Assembly: GCF_000801105.2 (NCBI RefSeq)
Contig: NC_079512.1
Coordinates: forward strand, 38,085,848 to 38,149,847
Reading direction: 5' to 3'
DNA: 64,000 bases
From: Raphanus sativus
Taxonomy: Eukaryota; Streptophyta; Magnoliopsida; Brassicales; Brassicaceae
Made by a program: the position numbers and the translations under genes. How positions within the stretch are numbered: the stretch's first letter is position 1; each line of letters begins with the position of its first letter. Of the stretch, positions 12,941-28,100 are shown piece by piece. The notes beneath the pieces are model-generated. The model was not told the DNA's origin. It saw only the letters and a program-made list of their open reading frames with translations, and did not search any database.

Positions 12941-13930
12941 ACTTTATTAAAATAGGTGGAATAAACCTATACTAATAGGTCATTTTTCTAACTTAATATA
13001 ATAGATTAAAATATATCAATATTAAAAAGTAATGTTTAAAAGTTTAGTAAACTTTTAAAATTTAAATTATTTATATTTTATTTGTAAAATAAAAATATAA
13101 TTTAAACATTTTCTATAACAATTTAGAGTTACGATATATAATAAAAAATAAAATAATATTAAAACTAATAATTATTTAAATATATACTATTAGAACAGGA
13201 ACATGATCTATTAATATATGTGTGATCCAACTATTTTAATATAATTACTAGATTATGACCCGTTCTTAAAATGACAGATAGTGAAACTACAATAAATGTT
13301 TTATTTTTAGTTATTAACAAATATAAAACGGTTATAATATAATAATAACATTTTATACATATTACCCGGTACTATAAAGAGTACTCAAAAAATCATTATA
13401 CTATGTCAATAATGTAACTGTATAAATTTATTACATAAAATAATGTGTTATATTCATCAATTAAAAGGTCGAAATTTGAAAAATAGGTTGAAATTATTGA
13501 ATAGCATTTGGGATGAATTAAACAGAAAAAGGGTTGAATATTGACAAAAGTAGAAACGCAACCCGGTTGAATTAAAAAGAAGAATAATTGCACTCTCTAC
13601 ACACCAAACTCACCATATTTGCATTCCATACATTAAATCCCCACAATTTTCTTCCCCCCATCACTACCATTCTCCCCTCCTCCACCCTTCTTTATGGTAT
13701 CTGCATTGTTTTAGGGTATTCAGCCAATTAACTCTAAAAAATGGGTCCGAGAATTCTTGATATGAGATACATATTTGATTAATAAAAGTGGTTATGGTTA
13801 TAAAATATATGATTTATTTTTTAAGTAGGTAATATAAATAAAAAGTAGTTGGGTATAACTTTTTATCAATTGGTCATGAATCATGATGCTAAATTAATAG
13901 AATAGATTAATTTTTTTATTAAATATATTA

Positions 13931-14125
13931 AAAATATTATACAATAAAAAGTACAAAAATAACTAAAAACTACAAATATAAAAATTAAATTTCAAAAAAA
14001 TATAAAACAAAACATATACCCACCCTTAAAATATTATACAGTAAAAAGTACAAAAATAACTAAAAACTACAAATATAAAAATTAAATTTCAAAAAAAATA
14101 TAAAACAAAACATATGCCCGTCCTT
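13931..14125. repeat. 97-bp direct tandem duplication
   Basis: Two nearly identical copies (13931-14027 and 14028-14125), each running from AAAATATTATACA to a CCCACCC/CCCGTCC-like end. The second copy leads directly into the Helitron-type hairpin and CTAG end, so the 3' part of that element has been internally duplicated. Confidence 0.7.
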
Positions 14126-14154
14126 TTAAGGGCGGTTCAAAATCTAATTTCTAG

Positions 14155-14519
14155 TATAAATAAGTTACGAGTAGGGGGACTACTAGTCTCGTGTCCACAC
14201 GTAACTATTATATTTTTTGGACGGTGAATGAACTGCATTCTCTAATACGTGTAGCCAACAAATTATTATCATTTTCTCAATAAACATACTATCTTTTAGA
14301 TATTTTCTTTTCCATCGGGTCCCTCAATTGTTTAATAGTTAAGTAAAAGGTAGTATAACAAAGAAGAGAAGAAGGAGATAACTTTCCCATCGAGAAACCT
14401 CGAAAATAAAATAAAAACCGAAAAAGCTCGTCGGTGACTTGTAACTCTCCATCTCTTCTTCTTCCTCTCTAAGCAATCATCCATCCACCTTGCTCCCAAT
14501 CCCAATTCATCAGAGAGCC
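14155..14519 (+). promoter_or_regulatory. RABB1B copy 1 promoter and 5' leader
   Basis: From about 14371 (AACAAAGAAGAGAAG) the sequence matches the leader of the second copy at 30382-30544 base for base, so the shared block begins there. The leader ends in a pyrimidine-rich CT stretch just before the start codon. No clear TATA box was identified. Confidence 0.4.
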
Positions 14520-16065
<1,546 letters not shown>

Positions 16066-16510
16066 ACAGACGTCAAGATGTATCTCATGTGTTTTGGTGA
16101 TTCAGAAACTACTCTTGCTTTTATTAATCTCTGCAAATGGATACACCAGAGAATGTATAGTTTCTCTTTTTTTTTGTTCTCTCTCTCTATCTTGCCACAT
16201 TGTCCTTACCAAAAAGGCAAAAACTAAACCGGTGCATTTGAGATTGAGCAGCCTGATCTTTATAAACCAAACAGGCGTTGGAATCTTTTTAAATCATTTT
16301 GTTACTTTGTACGTAAAGACAAAGATCTCCAGCTTCAAGAGTAAATTGAAATAAGAGTAACATCCGAAGAATCCTACGGTTGAAGTTTTCTTCTTATGTG
16401 AAGTCACCTTATTCATCTAAACGACTGATTGAAAAGCATAACCCGGATGGTTTACAGAATCATAATATAGGGGCAGAAAACGAAGAACCCGTCCTCTTGG
16501 TCCCTGTGCC
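16066..16510. other. Shared 3' region between RABB1B and PPR gene, copy 1
   Basis: Convergent 3' ends. RABB1B's 3' untranslated region runs into this interval from the left and that of the PPR gene from the right. No additional gene is seen. Confidence 0.5.
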
Positions 16511-19509
16511 TTAACGTCGATTAGGAAACGTCCCTTGCTGACGCTTCAGGGTATTGAATGTACGCGTCACTAGCATCAGTCTCGGATCATCCTCTGGTAT
16601 CTCACGTTCCTGGGATGCACAACCACCAAAACCACACATCAATAACTATTGCCAAGAGAAAGAGTTCGGTTAAAGGGTTCGCAAATTTTTTTACTTTCAG
16701 TCCCTTGTAGTAAGCTTCAACAGAAGCTAGTGTCTGTGGAATATTCCGAGCTTGCATAAGATCCCATGTCATATTGGCAACCGTGTACCCTCCGGTCTGC
16801 CCAAAAAGAAAAGAACAAGAGTTTTTTAACTATCACTAAGCGAACTCTTTACAGCAATTTTTTTGTTCGTTTCAAGAGTCTTACCTTTTCACCAGCAGCT
16901 TTGAGTAGCAGATTGCTTCCAGTTCTTGCATCTAAGAAGAAATTACGATCGTTCATGCTGACCTGAATTTATGAATTAGTTTTCGTGAATTCTACAGGCA
17001 AAGACTCTATCATAGGCCAGCAGCCATAAACTCGGTGCATTTATCTCATGGATTATTCTTTCAGTACATATGTACTGAGCCTATAAGCACTTACCAGAGT
17101 CTCTTGAGCAATCTTCATTCCTTCCTCTGTGTAATCTGTCATGGCTCCTTCTATAAGAGTCTGTAGAAGCACGCAACAACAAATAAAATGTATACAGATC
17201 ATTCAAAGATATGCTGAACACGAAACAGGGCAGAGAAGCGTGCTAATAGTTTTGGACTCGTTGTGAATATGAATCTATTTTCGTATTCATTACTCGAGAA
17301 TACGATTATAAGAACGACAAAAATTATTTTATCAAAGTTGTCATTCCCGCACTAGAAAAGAACAATTTTCCTCTTCATAAAAACACCAATGATGAGGTCA
17401 GATGATAGTTACCGTGTAGAGTTCCATGGCAGGGGTTTTGTCTGAGTTCATGTAATCTCCAAACCATTTGAGACCATTTTTAAAGTCTTTCGAGTGTAGG
17501 TAGCACCTGTGTGGATACAGTATAAAAAATTTATGCTGATATTATAAGCGCGCTTTGATTCCCAAAGAGTTTGTAGTGTTAACATACTAGTAACAAAAAC
17601 TTAAATTGGTAACTAAACCTATGATAAGGCTAAATGGTTTAACATCTAAATGCATACTACATAATCGCATATGTATACTAGGCCAATGGATTTTGAGGCA
17701 TAAGTTCCAGCACAGAAAAGTGAAGTCTAATATAGTCAGTCAAAGAATCACACTGCATGCTCTATTATTTTTACCTCATAATCTGTACCACGCAGTAAGT
17801 ATCCGTATTTTTTCCGTCTTTCTTAAGCATCTCAAGAAGAGCTTCCGTTGCCTGCCATTGAGAGTTACTTGGTCAGATGCAAAATACACTCCGAACTTGC
17901 CTTTTGTTACCCCCACAACTGAACGTTTTCTAAAAATAAGGACATTTTGGAATAAACACAAATCATCTTACTTGTACATCCTTAATATCAGCAAGCGCAC
18001 TGAATGCTACGTGGTAAACGGTCAAATTCCTCTGGAGAAACCTGCTCCTGTGAGAATATTCAGCGGTCGGAACATTGTACAGCTCTTCTTCACTGATGTT
18101 AAACATCATATCTTCTGCACTCTTCCTTGATGAATCAATTGATGACCAGCCTTTTGACTGCTCCACCAACTCGAGAATCTTTTGACAGAAGAGAGGATAT
18201 GAGAAAACCTACTTGAAAGAAAAAACTAAAAATGAAAATACAAACAGGAAACCTTCACAGGTTACCTTGGTGGAAAGATTTTCAGGTCTAGGCTCCTTGT
18301 TTAGGTGAGCAGTTATGAGTCCTGCATAGCAGAACTGGTTCAAACCAACACCAGCAGCAGTCATATCTCTAACAATCGCATACCTAACCATTTTCCCAAG
18401 TCAGATACGAAAGAAAGGTTAGATCACTTCTTAGATGGCGCATAACTTAAAACAGAGAAAACACTGCATAATAAGTTATTCAAAGGGAATCAAATAGTTT
18501 TTTTATCGGTAACCTACACAAGATCTAATTGGCCAGAAACAGCGCAGGCATTCAGAAGGCAGACAAAAGTCTGTCCATTTGGTTTCACATCATATCTCTT
18601 CATCTCCTCGAAAACCTTACAATAACGGCCAAACCAAAAGTTTCGTATATGAATAAAGATAAAGGAATGTAGAAGAAAAAAAAAGTCTCAAGCGAAAGCA
18701 AAGGGGAAGATAAACATACTCGGATAGCCTCCTTCCCATTCTTGCATTTACCACAAGTGGAAATCAAGAAGTTGTACAAGTTCACCTACAAGAAGGAATG
18801 CTCAGTCAACAATGAACAATCTATAAAAGCCTAAGCTGCTGGACAACGGATCACTCAATCTGCTTCTACTAAACTCTCAAGAACCAAGAAGATCCAACCA
18901 GAGAAAGAGAGACATACATCAGGGGAAATTCCCATGGACTTCATTTCTTCACGGAAAAAGAAAGCATCACTTAAACGAGCACCCTTCATCACTCCCACAA
19001 CAAACGAATGGAATATATCAGCTGTAGGCTGCACACCATCTAGCTTCATATCATCATACACATCCCTCAGCAGATAGTGCCTACACATGTAACGTACACA
19101 CGCAAGGATTAATTAATCAAGCAAACCAAAGTATCCATTATCGTTGGCAACACACATACCTACGCTGAGCTGTGACGGAGTTAACAACTGAGTTGTACTC
19201 CGACAGATCATTGGCGTAATTTCTCTTCGCGAGTTCCTCCGGCGACGAAGAAGAAGCGAAGAAACGACGACTAACCAGAGCTCGAACCAGAGATCGATTC
19301 CTCCCTGTTAAGAGATACGTAGATGCGTCACTAATACAATATCTACTGCGCATTCGATCGAACACACACACACACACAAAAAGAGTAGCGGCGAAGAGAG
19401 ATCGAGAAGTTCGGCAAAATGAAAATGTGATCTATCTGATTTAGCCACGAGGATCTAATAATGTATAGAGAAGAAGCGTACCAGCGATGGATTGAATGAG
19501 AAACTTCAT
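16511..19509 (-). CDS. Pentatricopeptide repeat protein, probably mitochondrial, copy 1
   Basis: Matches the At4g35850 protein. Thirteen exons on the minus strand: 19482-19509, 19160-19304, 18918-19080, 18720-18785, 18518-18615, 18266-18383, 17972-18178, 17775-17851, 17413-17506, 17095-17160, 16885-16962, 16695-16796 and 16511-16609. Phases join to give 446 residues. The N terminus is basic and Ser/Arg-rich (RSLVRALVSRRFFASS), like a mitochondrial presequence. PPR motifs fall at about residues 75-215 (GVQPTADIFHSFVVG, VNLYNFLISTCGKC, KPNGQTFVCLLNAC). PPR proteins bind organelle RNA, but the target here is unknown. First coding exon: 28 nt. Confidence 0.9.
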
Positions 19510-20761
19510 AGCTCAGGAGCTTTTTCCGGCGAAGCTCAGTGATTACGAGACGACGAGATGGAGGAGGAGTTGTATAATCGAGTTCCGCCGTCGGAGAAGA
19601 GGGATATAGCAGCTCAGGCCTCAGGGTTTAGGTGGTAAACAATACCCGGAAAATAAATAAAAATTATCGAACCGGGTATCAACCGGTTCTAGTTTAATGG
19701 ATCTCGCTTTCTAAAAAGATGATATCAACGCGGCGGAGTTTATATGGGCCCTTGATGGCCTGCTGGACTTAATTTGTGGACCAATTAACGAGGATGACGT
19801 GGCTGTTTGCGATCATATCATCAAACTGCGACGATCCTGTGCCACGTGTGTCGTAGAACGAAGAAGAAAGTGATATTTACAGTAGGGGACCTCCCCAACT
19901 AAAAAAATTTCAATCTGTCGGAAGATCACGTGAATACAACTAAGACGTTCTTGCAATAAAAGAAAATTATTGACGAAGAAAAAGCTAACCAAAGCTCGTG
20001 AGAACTGAAACATCTTTGTTTGAATAAACGAATGTTAGAAATAACTTTGTTGTAACTCTTTTCATTTTAAGACATAGATTTTTGTAAAATAACTTGAGAG
20101 GTGCTAGTTTACTCCCCGTGATTTTAAAAGATGTGGTGATCAATTATCTTTATAAAAGTCCTAATATACAAATACAACGTTAAAAACTCTTTAAATAGAG
20201 GAAGATGGCAGGGAAAGAAACAAGCATCATTAGAAGACAGATAAGTGCTAATGGTGTAAAAAAATAAATATTAAACAAACTGACCAACATAAACCATAGT
20301 ATATCCGATTACAAGTTATTGTCGACAAAGAAAGGTCTCACGTAATGAGTGCGTTAGCTAAAAATTGACATTGTAATTAATGACGTGTTTGGTGAGTAAT
20401 AATCATGTTTGCTTAGATGCTAGAGCTGATTAACAAAACCAAATCAAGAAAATATGATTTGGCAAAGATATTATCTCCTGAAGGCCCACTAGCCAACAGA
20501 TTCACACATTGAATTCAATGTATTTAGAATTCACGTCATAACTTAAAGAATATTGCGAAAACATCAACCACTTTAAAGTTTGGTGAGACCAACACACAAT
20601 CTATTAAATGGATTTGGTTGAGTTTTTCTGGCTTTCAAGATCAACAAAACTTTTTTTTTCTTTGTACATATAGGGAGAGACTAACCACAAGATTATGACC
20701 ATACATATAAGAAAAGGAGAGAGATGGAGACTGTGCAAATGGGTAAGAAAGGGAGAGGAGA
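19510..20761. other. Spacer between PPR and NIP1, copy 1
   Basis: Holds the promoter of the minus-strand PPR gene. At 19800-20010 a stretch is open on the minus strand but resembles no known protein. The rest is AT-rich and is colinear with 35540-38700 of the second copy, apart from the insertion there. The 3' untranslated region of NIP1 lies at the right edge. Confidence 0.45.
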
Positions 20762-21917
20762 TTAGAGATCACGTCTACACATAGGACAAGATCCGTGTCT
20801 GAGGAGCCAATTGTCTATGCAAGGCAAGTGAAACATGTGATGACATTGCGGCAAGCTTCTTACCGTTTCACCAAGCTGAAAATCCTGCAAAATTTTCACA
20901 CAGAAGAAACAAAAGACCTTTTTTAAAACCTTGCCCTGAATGTGAGGGGGGGTTTTCATAAGAGCTGAGAGAGAGTGTACCTGAAGACAAACAGAACAAG
21001 AGTCCTTGTTGCCGGAAGCATCTAAGTTGTTTCTGCCTGTGATTTTGATTTTGGGTATTTGATCAACCATATCTTTTGTTAGTCCTTTTGAGCCACCGGT
21101 GTCAAAGATACTCGAGAGGTCATCGAAAGTTGCATCCACAGCTCCCATCTGATCAACGAGAAGAGGATCAAGAAAACAGAGAGATCAATCTCATTAAGGG
21201 AAGTGAGGGGGGAATCAATGTACCTGACTTTGAACAGCACTTAGCATTGCTGGACCTATGCGTTCCCGTACAAGTCTACCACTTATAAGACTAACAATGA
21301 CATCAATCTACAACCAAACAACAATATATAAATCAATCTACACTAGTTAAAAAACAGAGTAGTGGTTTAATTAAAATAAAATAAAACTAAAGAAAGGATC
21401 TCTGTCAGCTCTCTCACCAAGTAGAGGAGGCAACCGAAACGTGACTCATTAGATTTCCAGAGAACAAGAGATGACTCAAAGACTTCGATGGAGAAAACAG
21501 CTCCTGAGATGGCTCCAACCGCAGCTCCTCGGATGAAACCACTCTCTGTTTCTTGGCCTATCAAAGCTCCTGTGACCGCTCCGAGCAATGTTCCCACTGA
21601 AAAAAATGATCAAAAGGAAACCCACTTTATATAAATAAACCCCCCAAGTTGCAGATTCTCTGCCTATCACACCCAATTCACTTAAACAAAGACTTTATAT
21701 GATCAAATCAAAATCCAAAATAAACAGAAAGAACAAGTGTGCATAGAGGCAAACCTAGAGCGAAGAAAAAGGTCAAGATCGCCGAGAGAATTGTGCCAAG
21801 AACAGCGGAGACGAGGAAACGACATGCGTCTTTAATCCGTTCCACGAAGTTACCGACAGAGGGACACGACGAGAGAGGACATAACTCAGATTGGGATCTA
21901 GAAGAAGAAGATGCCAT
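20762..21917 (-). CDS. NIP1: RING-H2 protein NIP1-like, copy 1
   Basis: Matches At4g35840, NEP-interacting protein 1. In Arabidopsis this is reported as a thylakoid membrane RING-H2 protein that binds the phage-type RNA polymerase RPOTmp. Exons: 21755-21917, 21418-21596, 21224-21307, 20981-21148 and 20762-20884; 238 residues. Hydrophobic segments occupy about residues 33-55 and the Gly/Ala-rich stretch at about 56-80. The RING-H2 ligands are Cys193, Cys196, Cys212, His214, His217, Cys220, Cys231 and Cys234, so the zinc site is complete. Trp224 is also present, the residue expected for E2 contact. It is followed after about 3.3 kb by ACO1 on the opposite strand. Confidence 0.93.
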
Positions 21918-24900
21918 TTTTGTTTTTTTTCAGAAGTCCACTGAATAAAAGAGATAGATAGAGAGAAGATAGAAAGAAAAAAAACAGAGCAGATGAGCTT
22001 ATTCAAGAGAGAGAGAGAGAGAGAGATGGTGCTATTGCTTAGCTCTTAAGAGAGAAGATCCGATGACTGGCCTACTTGCAATTAAAGCTCTGCTCGAGAT
22101 ATTTTACCTCAAGTAGGTTGAAGTAAATTCTAGGCTTTCCCTGCCATGATCAATGTTTTCAATACACGCGACTTATAAAAATCTCTCCTTTTCAAAGCAC
22201 GAGGCTCGAGAGAAAAATATAAGAGTCAGAGAGGCGAGAAAGATAAGCACGTAAGCTCAGCTCTGTGAAAAAGAAAATATTAATTTTATAATTATATTCG
22301 GACATACCTTTTTGCAATACTATTACAAAACATACTTACTAATTAGTAATTCAAAATTCTACCTTATGAGATTTGACTCAGTAAGCATGCTTTTCTTTTG
22401 CTAAAAACTCAGTAAACATGTTTTAAAATCACTTGCCTAATCTACAGAAAAATCTTATTTATGATAGTTCCTATACATATTTTATTAAATTACTTTATTT
22501 TACATACATAAAACTGCACAACTTGTTGATAAAACTACGTATATTAATATCAAGGTACTTTAATAAAATACTAACAAATACTCTTGGTGACATAATAATA
22601 TTTATAAACACATCAAAGGTTTTTGACGTAATATTTGGTTGCCTGATCATGATTCATGACATATAATACAAGTTACGTATACTATCGTACTATTCTGGAA
22701 ATCATTTATTCTCGGATTAGGACAACAATTACTCGTTAGTTATAACTCACTTTTAATTACCATGCGAAAGTAATGTTGATTAGGAAAAACTTATTTGATT
22801 TGCCTTTCCTTCTATGGGAAGTTCCATTGTATGATCAATAGTTTATTGTTATACCAAACATAAAATGGATCCAGAAATTTTTGTACGTGCAAGCGACAAG
22901 CTTAGCTAAATGACTACAAATTATATACGGCTGTTCTGTTTTATCATACATACGTATTTTACGTATAAGTTATTTACATAATACGCAGGGAATTTAAATA
23001 ATTTTCTCTTGCCGTTTCTGTATATCTAATTATCTATTAGGTACGTGTATTTACCGTGGTCTACAAATCCTTTTCTTTTCTACCAATCCATTTATATTCA
23101 GACATTTTTGTAAGTATCATCAAAAACAACGTTTATATATATTTTAATATATTGTTTTCACTTGTACGGTACCTTATGCTGAAAATCAAAATTTAACGTA
23201 TAATTTAGTAAACTCATTAATTATTTTGGAGTCCAAATAATACGTTTATATATAGATTTTCTCAGAAGACTTTCGAGAATGTTAGAATCCCTTGCTAACG
23301 AGATATTTGTATACTGTATAGTTCACGTATACCATGTTCTTGAAATTATTAATAATAAATTAATAACCGATCTAAAACAATGTTGGTACCATACATAAAA
23401 TGTGGCATTGTTTTGATATGTGAAATTTATTCTTGGACCAACTCAAAAATGGTTAGATAACAATCTTGAATACCCAAATAAAATTTAGGTCAAATTTATT
23501 AAGTAACAGAAAATTAGTTCAAATTTATTGAATTCTCTGTCAGGATATGGGCATAAATGATAAATTTTTCTTTATTCTTGAGTAATAACGAAGTTATACC
23601 AACCGCTCCAGTTTTTTCAGTTCTTTTTTCAACACGTCCTATAAATACATACTTCATTGTTTCCTATAGTTGACAAAAAAATCTACGATAAATTATCTTC
23701 CCCGAAATAATTTTAATGCAAGCATTTTTTTAATATCATCAATGGTTCAAAACCTGGTCCCATGAAGTCTTGCAGTGGTTAAATTCAAATCTAAGCATAT
23801 GCATGATATTGATACATGGACCAGGGATGCGTTGCGTTGCGTTGTGGGTCGTGTACATGTATTTTAGTACTGAGAGAGTGGGGTTGTATAGTGTCATGAA
23901 ATTGGCTGATTTGTTATGCTAATATATTTTTATCGTATCACTAATATCTCAACTAAAATCTTGTGTGTTATTTTACCAAAAATATATCAGGTGGGTTCGT
24001 GATGTTTTTCTAATTTTTGAGATTTAGCATGACTTTTAGCATTGTATACGAAGAGATAAATATGAAAGTAACAGATAAGTTTGACCTATAAGGCTATAAT
24101 AACAGTGAAGATAAAAGCCAGCTTAGATAAAGAAGAGATAAATATGATCGGTAGGTCACGTTTTATGTACTCCTTTATTTTAAATTTTCCGATAAACCCT
24201 ATCGGATTCAGTCCGGAGAAATGCACTTAATGCAACAGAGTAGACTGGTTATTACACTTCCTAATTAAAGTTTGAAATATTTTTCAATTAATGTTAGAAG
24301 ATGAATCGATCATTTGAATACAATAATCGTCAAATCAAAACTCCATGAATCTAACAAATATTTTTACATAAATCTAACCAAACTACTAATACATCCTTCT
24401 TAGATAAATAAACATAACTGCTTCAGATTATGAACTTAAAAACTGGTGAGATTTTCTTTTTTAAATGCAGAAGAACTGAACACTGATAGATCATGCATTA
24501 TACTTGCCTATAAATTAGCTGGAGAGTAATTTTTATTGATGGACCCTTATTAATAGATTATTAAGAACAACCCAGCCTTCAATAGTTTATTCTATTATAC
24601 CAAATGATCTGCTTTTACTAATCACACAGATGGACTGGGCCCAAATACTAAGAGGATATACTGGAACAAGAGATTTTGGAATTTTGTTAAAATTTCATGT
24701 TATTGAACTAATGAATTTTTATAGACTTTTTTTCAAATCAAGTATTATTCACATGAAATTTGAATAAAGTTATTTAAAATCACTTGAAATCTCCTGTTAT
24801 TCAACTAATAATTTGTAAAACTTATATTAAAGCATAATGTATAAAACAATTTTAAGTTTTTTTTTGTTTTTTTTTAGTGTTTTTTTTTAAAATTTGCACA

Positions 24901-25185
24901 TGATTCAAGTCATAAAGATAAGTCTTGAGGAAATAAAAGATGGAGGATAATAATACAGAGAAATCAAATAAAAATAAATAAATAATTCACTTGATCCAAA
25001 AAGAAAAGCAATGAATATTCACAAAAAAATAAAAAAAATCAAGCAGCCACACTTGTGACGAGAAGAGCCCACCCACACGGATCTTTCACATTAAAGAGCC
25101 TTCTTTCATCGCCTCACCAACTCCACTAACGTCAACACAGATCTCTCTGCTTCGCTTCTTCACACCGAGCTTGTAACATCAATCC
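21918..25185. other. Divergent spacer between NIP1 and ACO1, copy 1
   Basis: AT-rich region holding two promoters. A GA repeat at about 22007-22025 lies just upstream of NIP1. No gene is supported. It is colinear with 39865-45918 of copy 2 but lacks the Helitron and retroposon insertions found there, so it shows the pre-insertion state for each of them. Confidence 0.5.
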
Positions 25186-28100
25186 ATGGGTAACGATTTA
25201 TCTGCTTTCTCCATTTCTGTTTATGATCCAATACTATGTTGTCCTCCTCGATACTGATATGATGATTCGATCTGATGTGTGTGTGTGTGTTTCAGCTTCC
25301 GAGAATCCTTTCCGCAGCATACTGAAGACGCTAGAGAAGCCTGATGGCGGCGAGTTCGGAAGCTACTACAGCTTGCCTGCTCTCAACGATCCGAGGATCG
25401 GTGAGTGAGTTTTTGCTTCCATTTTGATCTTTCTTACGAACAAAAAAAAATGATCGGAGAGAATGTTGTTGTTGTTGTTTGTGGATGATGCAGATAAGCT
25501 CCCTTATTCCATTAGGATACTTCTCGAATCAGCCATACGTAACTGTGACGAGTTTCAAGTTAAGAGCAAAGACGTTGAGAAGATTCTCGATTGGGAGAAT
25601 ACTTCTCCCAAACAGGTTGAGATTCCATTCAAACCTGCTCGGGTGCTTCTTCAGGACTTTACTGGCGTCCCTGCAGTTGTTGATCTTGCTTGCATGAGAG
25701 ATGCCATGAACAATCTCGGTGGTGATTCTAATAAGATTAATCCCCTGGTTAGTTGATTTAGATTGAATAGTGTGTTCGTCTGGTATGGTACGAGGTTTTG
25801 ATTCATAGCGTTTGATAACATGCAGGTCCCTGTAGATCTTGTCATTGACCACTCGGTTCAAGTGGATGTGGCGAGATCAGAGAACGCTGTGCAGGCTAAT
25901 ATGGAGCTCGAGTTCCAGCGTAACAGAGAACGATTTGCTTTTCTTAAGTGGGGTTCCAATGCCTTTGACAACATGCTTGTTGTGCCTCCTGGATCTGGAA
26001 TTGTTCATCAAGTAAGTAGTAATTAGGGTTCAGAAATAAGTTTTTTTTTTTGGACGCTGGCAGTCTTTTTGATGATTAGTTAGACTAAGGTTTTATTATT
26101 TTTCGGTTGACAGGTCAACCTAGAGTACCTTGCCAGAGTTGTTTTCAACAGAAATGGACTACTTTATCCAGACAGTGTTGTTGGGACAGACTCTCACACC
26201 ACTATGATTGATGGACTGGGTGTTGCTGGATGGGGGGTTGGTGGTATAGAAGCCGAAGCTACCATGCTTGGTCAGGTGAATTATATACTCCTTTTTGAGT
26301 CGAGAACTCTTAACTAATTGTCTAATACTCTTTCAGAAACTTTGGTTCCAATATAGGGATGATTCTTTGGCAATTCAAAACGTAAACAATTTGTAGAAGT
26401 TTTTTTCAATAACAAACTGTAACACGTATATCTCTTTCTATGCAGCCAATGAGCATGGTCCTGCCTGGTGTTGTGGGCTTCAAGCTAACGGGAAAACTAA
26501 GAGATGGAATGACAGCCACTGATCTGGTCTTAACAGTCACTCAGATGCTGAGAAAACATGGAGTAGTTGGAAAATTTGTTGAATTCCACGGTACATTGGA
26601 TATTTTTGATATTTGTCATTTCCTTACCTATCCAGTACTTGACTGAGCTAGGCTAACTCATAAATGCATTCGGTGTTTTTTTTACTACAACAGGGGAAGG
26701 GATGAGAGAATTATCTTTAGCTGATCGGGCTACAATTGCTAATATGTCTCCTGAATACGGTGCAACCATGGGATTCTTCCCTGTCGATCATGTCACATTG
26801 CAGTACCTCAAGTTGACAGGCAGGAGCGATGAAACTGTAAGGGGGTTGCAAGGGAAATCTACGTAATTTATTGTTCTGTTGTGTTTCATCAGGTTATTTA
26901 TTTGGGATTTAAATTTCAGGTTTCTATGATAGAGGCGTATTTACGAGCAAACAAGATGTTTGTGGACTACAGTGAGGTAAAACCTTGCGCATCTCTGGTG
27001 CTTCATTTCTTATGTCTATTTTCTTATATCATAACATATTCTCCACTTGTGAACTTATTACTTATCTCAGCCGGAGAGTAAGACAGTATACTCGTCAAAT
27101 TTGGAATTGAATCTCGAGGATGTTGAGCCCTGTGTTTCTGGTCCCAAGAGGTACTAGTAGCGAATCTATTCTACGTAAGTTTTCTAGAATCTGTTCTACT
27201 TATAACATTTATTCTCTATGCATAATACAGGCCACATGATCGCGTTCCTTTGAAGGAAATGAAAGCGGACTGGCATTATTGCTTGGATAGCAGAGTAGGA
27301 TTCAAGGTTAGAACTCTCCTTTTTTGTTCAGAAGAAATTCCTAATGTGAATACTTGTCTTTAAATGGGTCCTATAGACACCTGTGTCCTGCAAACCTTCT
27401 GGTTTTATAATTTAGTCCCAGTATACGATAAATTGTGGTTTAGTGATCCTACTTATCAATGATATTTTCAGGGGTTTGCTGTGCCAAAAGAAGCACAGAG
27501 TAAGGCTGTAGAGTTCAACTTTAACGGGACCCCAGCAAAGCTTAGACATGGAGATGTTGTTATAGCAGCAATCACCAGTTGCACAAATACCTCAAACCCT
27601 AGTGTTATGCTTGGCGCTGCCTTGGTTGCAAAAAGGCCTGCGAACTAGGACTGGAGGTCTGACTACTGTGCCTTTCTGTCCGTTTCTTTTGTGATAATGT
27701 TTTCATATCTTCCTCTCAATGAAAGTCATAAAAAAAGTATTTGAAATTTCTCGAATATTAGGTTAAACCATGGATTAAAACTAGTCTTGCTCCTGGCTCT
27801 GGAGTTGTAACAAAATACTTGGCAAAGAGGTACTGCAGATACACCACTGAATGTTTTGCTACATATTTCCTTGTATCGTGTGGTCCTGAGTTTCGAGTCT
27901 TGCAGTGGCTTGCAGAAGTACTTGAATCAGCTTGGATTCAGTATAGTTGGTTATGGGTGTACCACATGCATCGGAAACTCGGGGGATATCCATGAAGCCG
28001 TGGCTTCAGCAATAGTTGATAATGGTAAATCCTCAAGGAATTGATTATTAACTGCCTATTCACTTGAATTTTCGAAGGTTAAAACTAGTAATATATTTCT

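Larger units (their letters stand above)
11690..14154 (+). mobile_element. Probable degraded Helitron, non-autonomous
   Basis: The start reads A|TCAATACTATTAAAG, like the TC...ATTAAAG 5' ends of many Brassicaceae Helitrons. The right end has a GC-rich hairpin (GCCCGTCC...GGGCGGT, about 14116-14136) followed by CTAG|T at 14151-14154, the classic Helitron 3' signature with insertion between A and T. No helicase frame is present; the interior is very AT-rich with inverted and direct repeats. The right end is convincing. The left end is a best guess, and several nested elements may be involved. Confidence 0.5.

Noticed and set aside
25529..25861. Minus-strand open frame of 110 codons, repeated at 46261-46593
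   Set aside because: Antisense shadow of ACO1 exon 3 and neighbouring sequence; no independent similarity.
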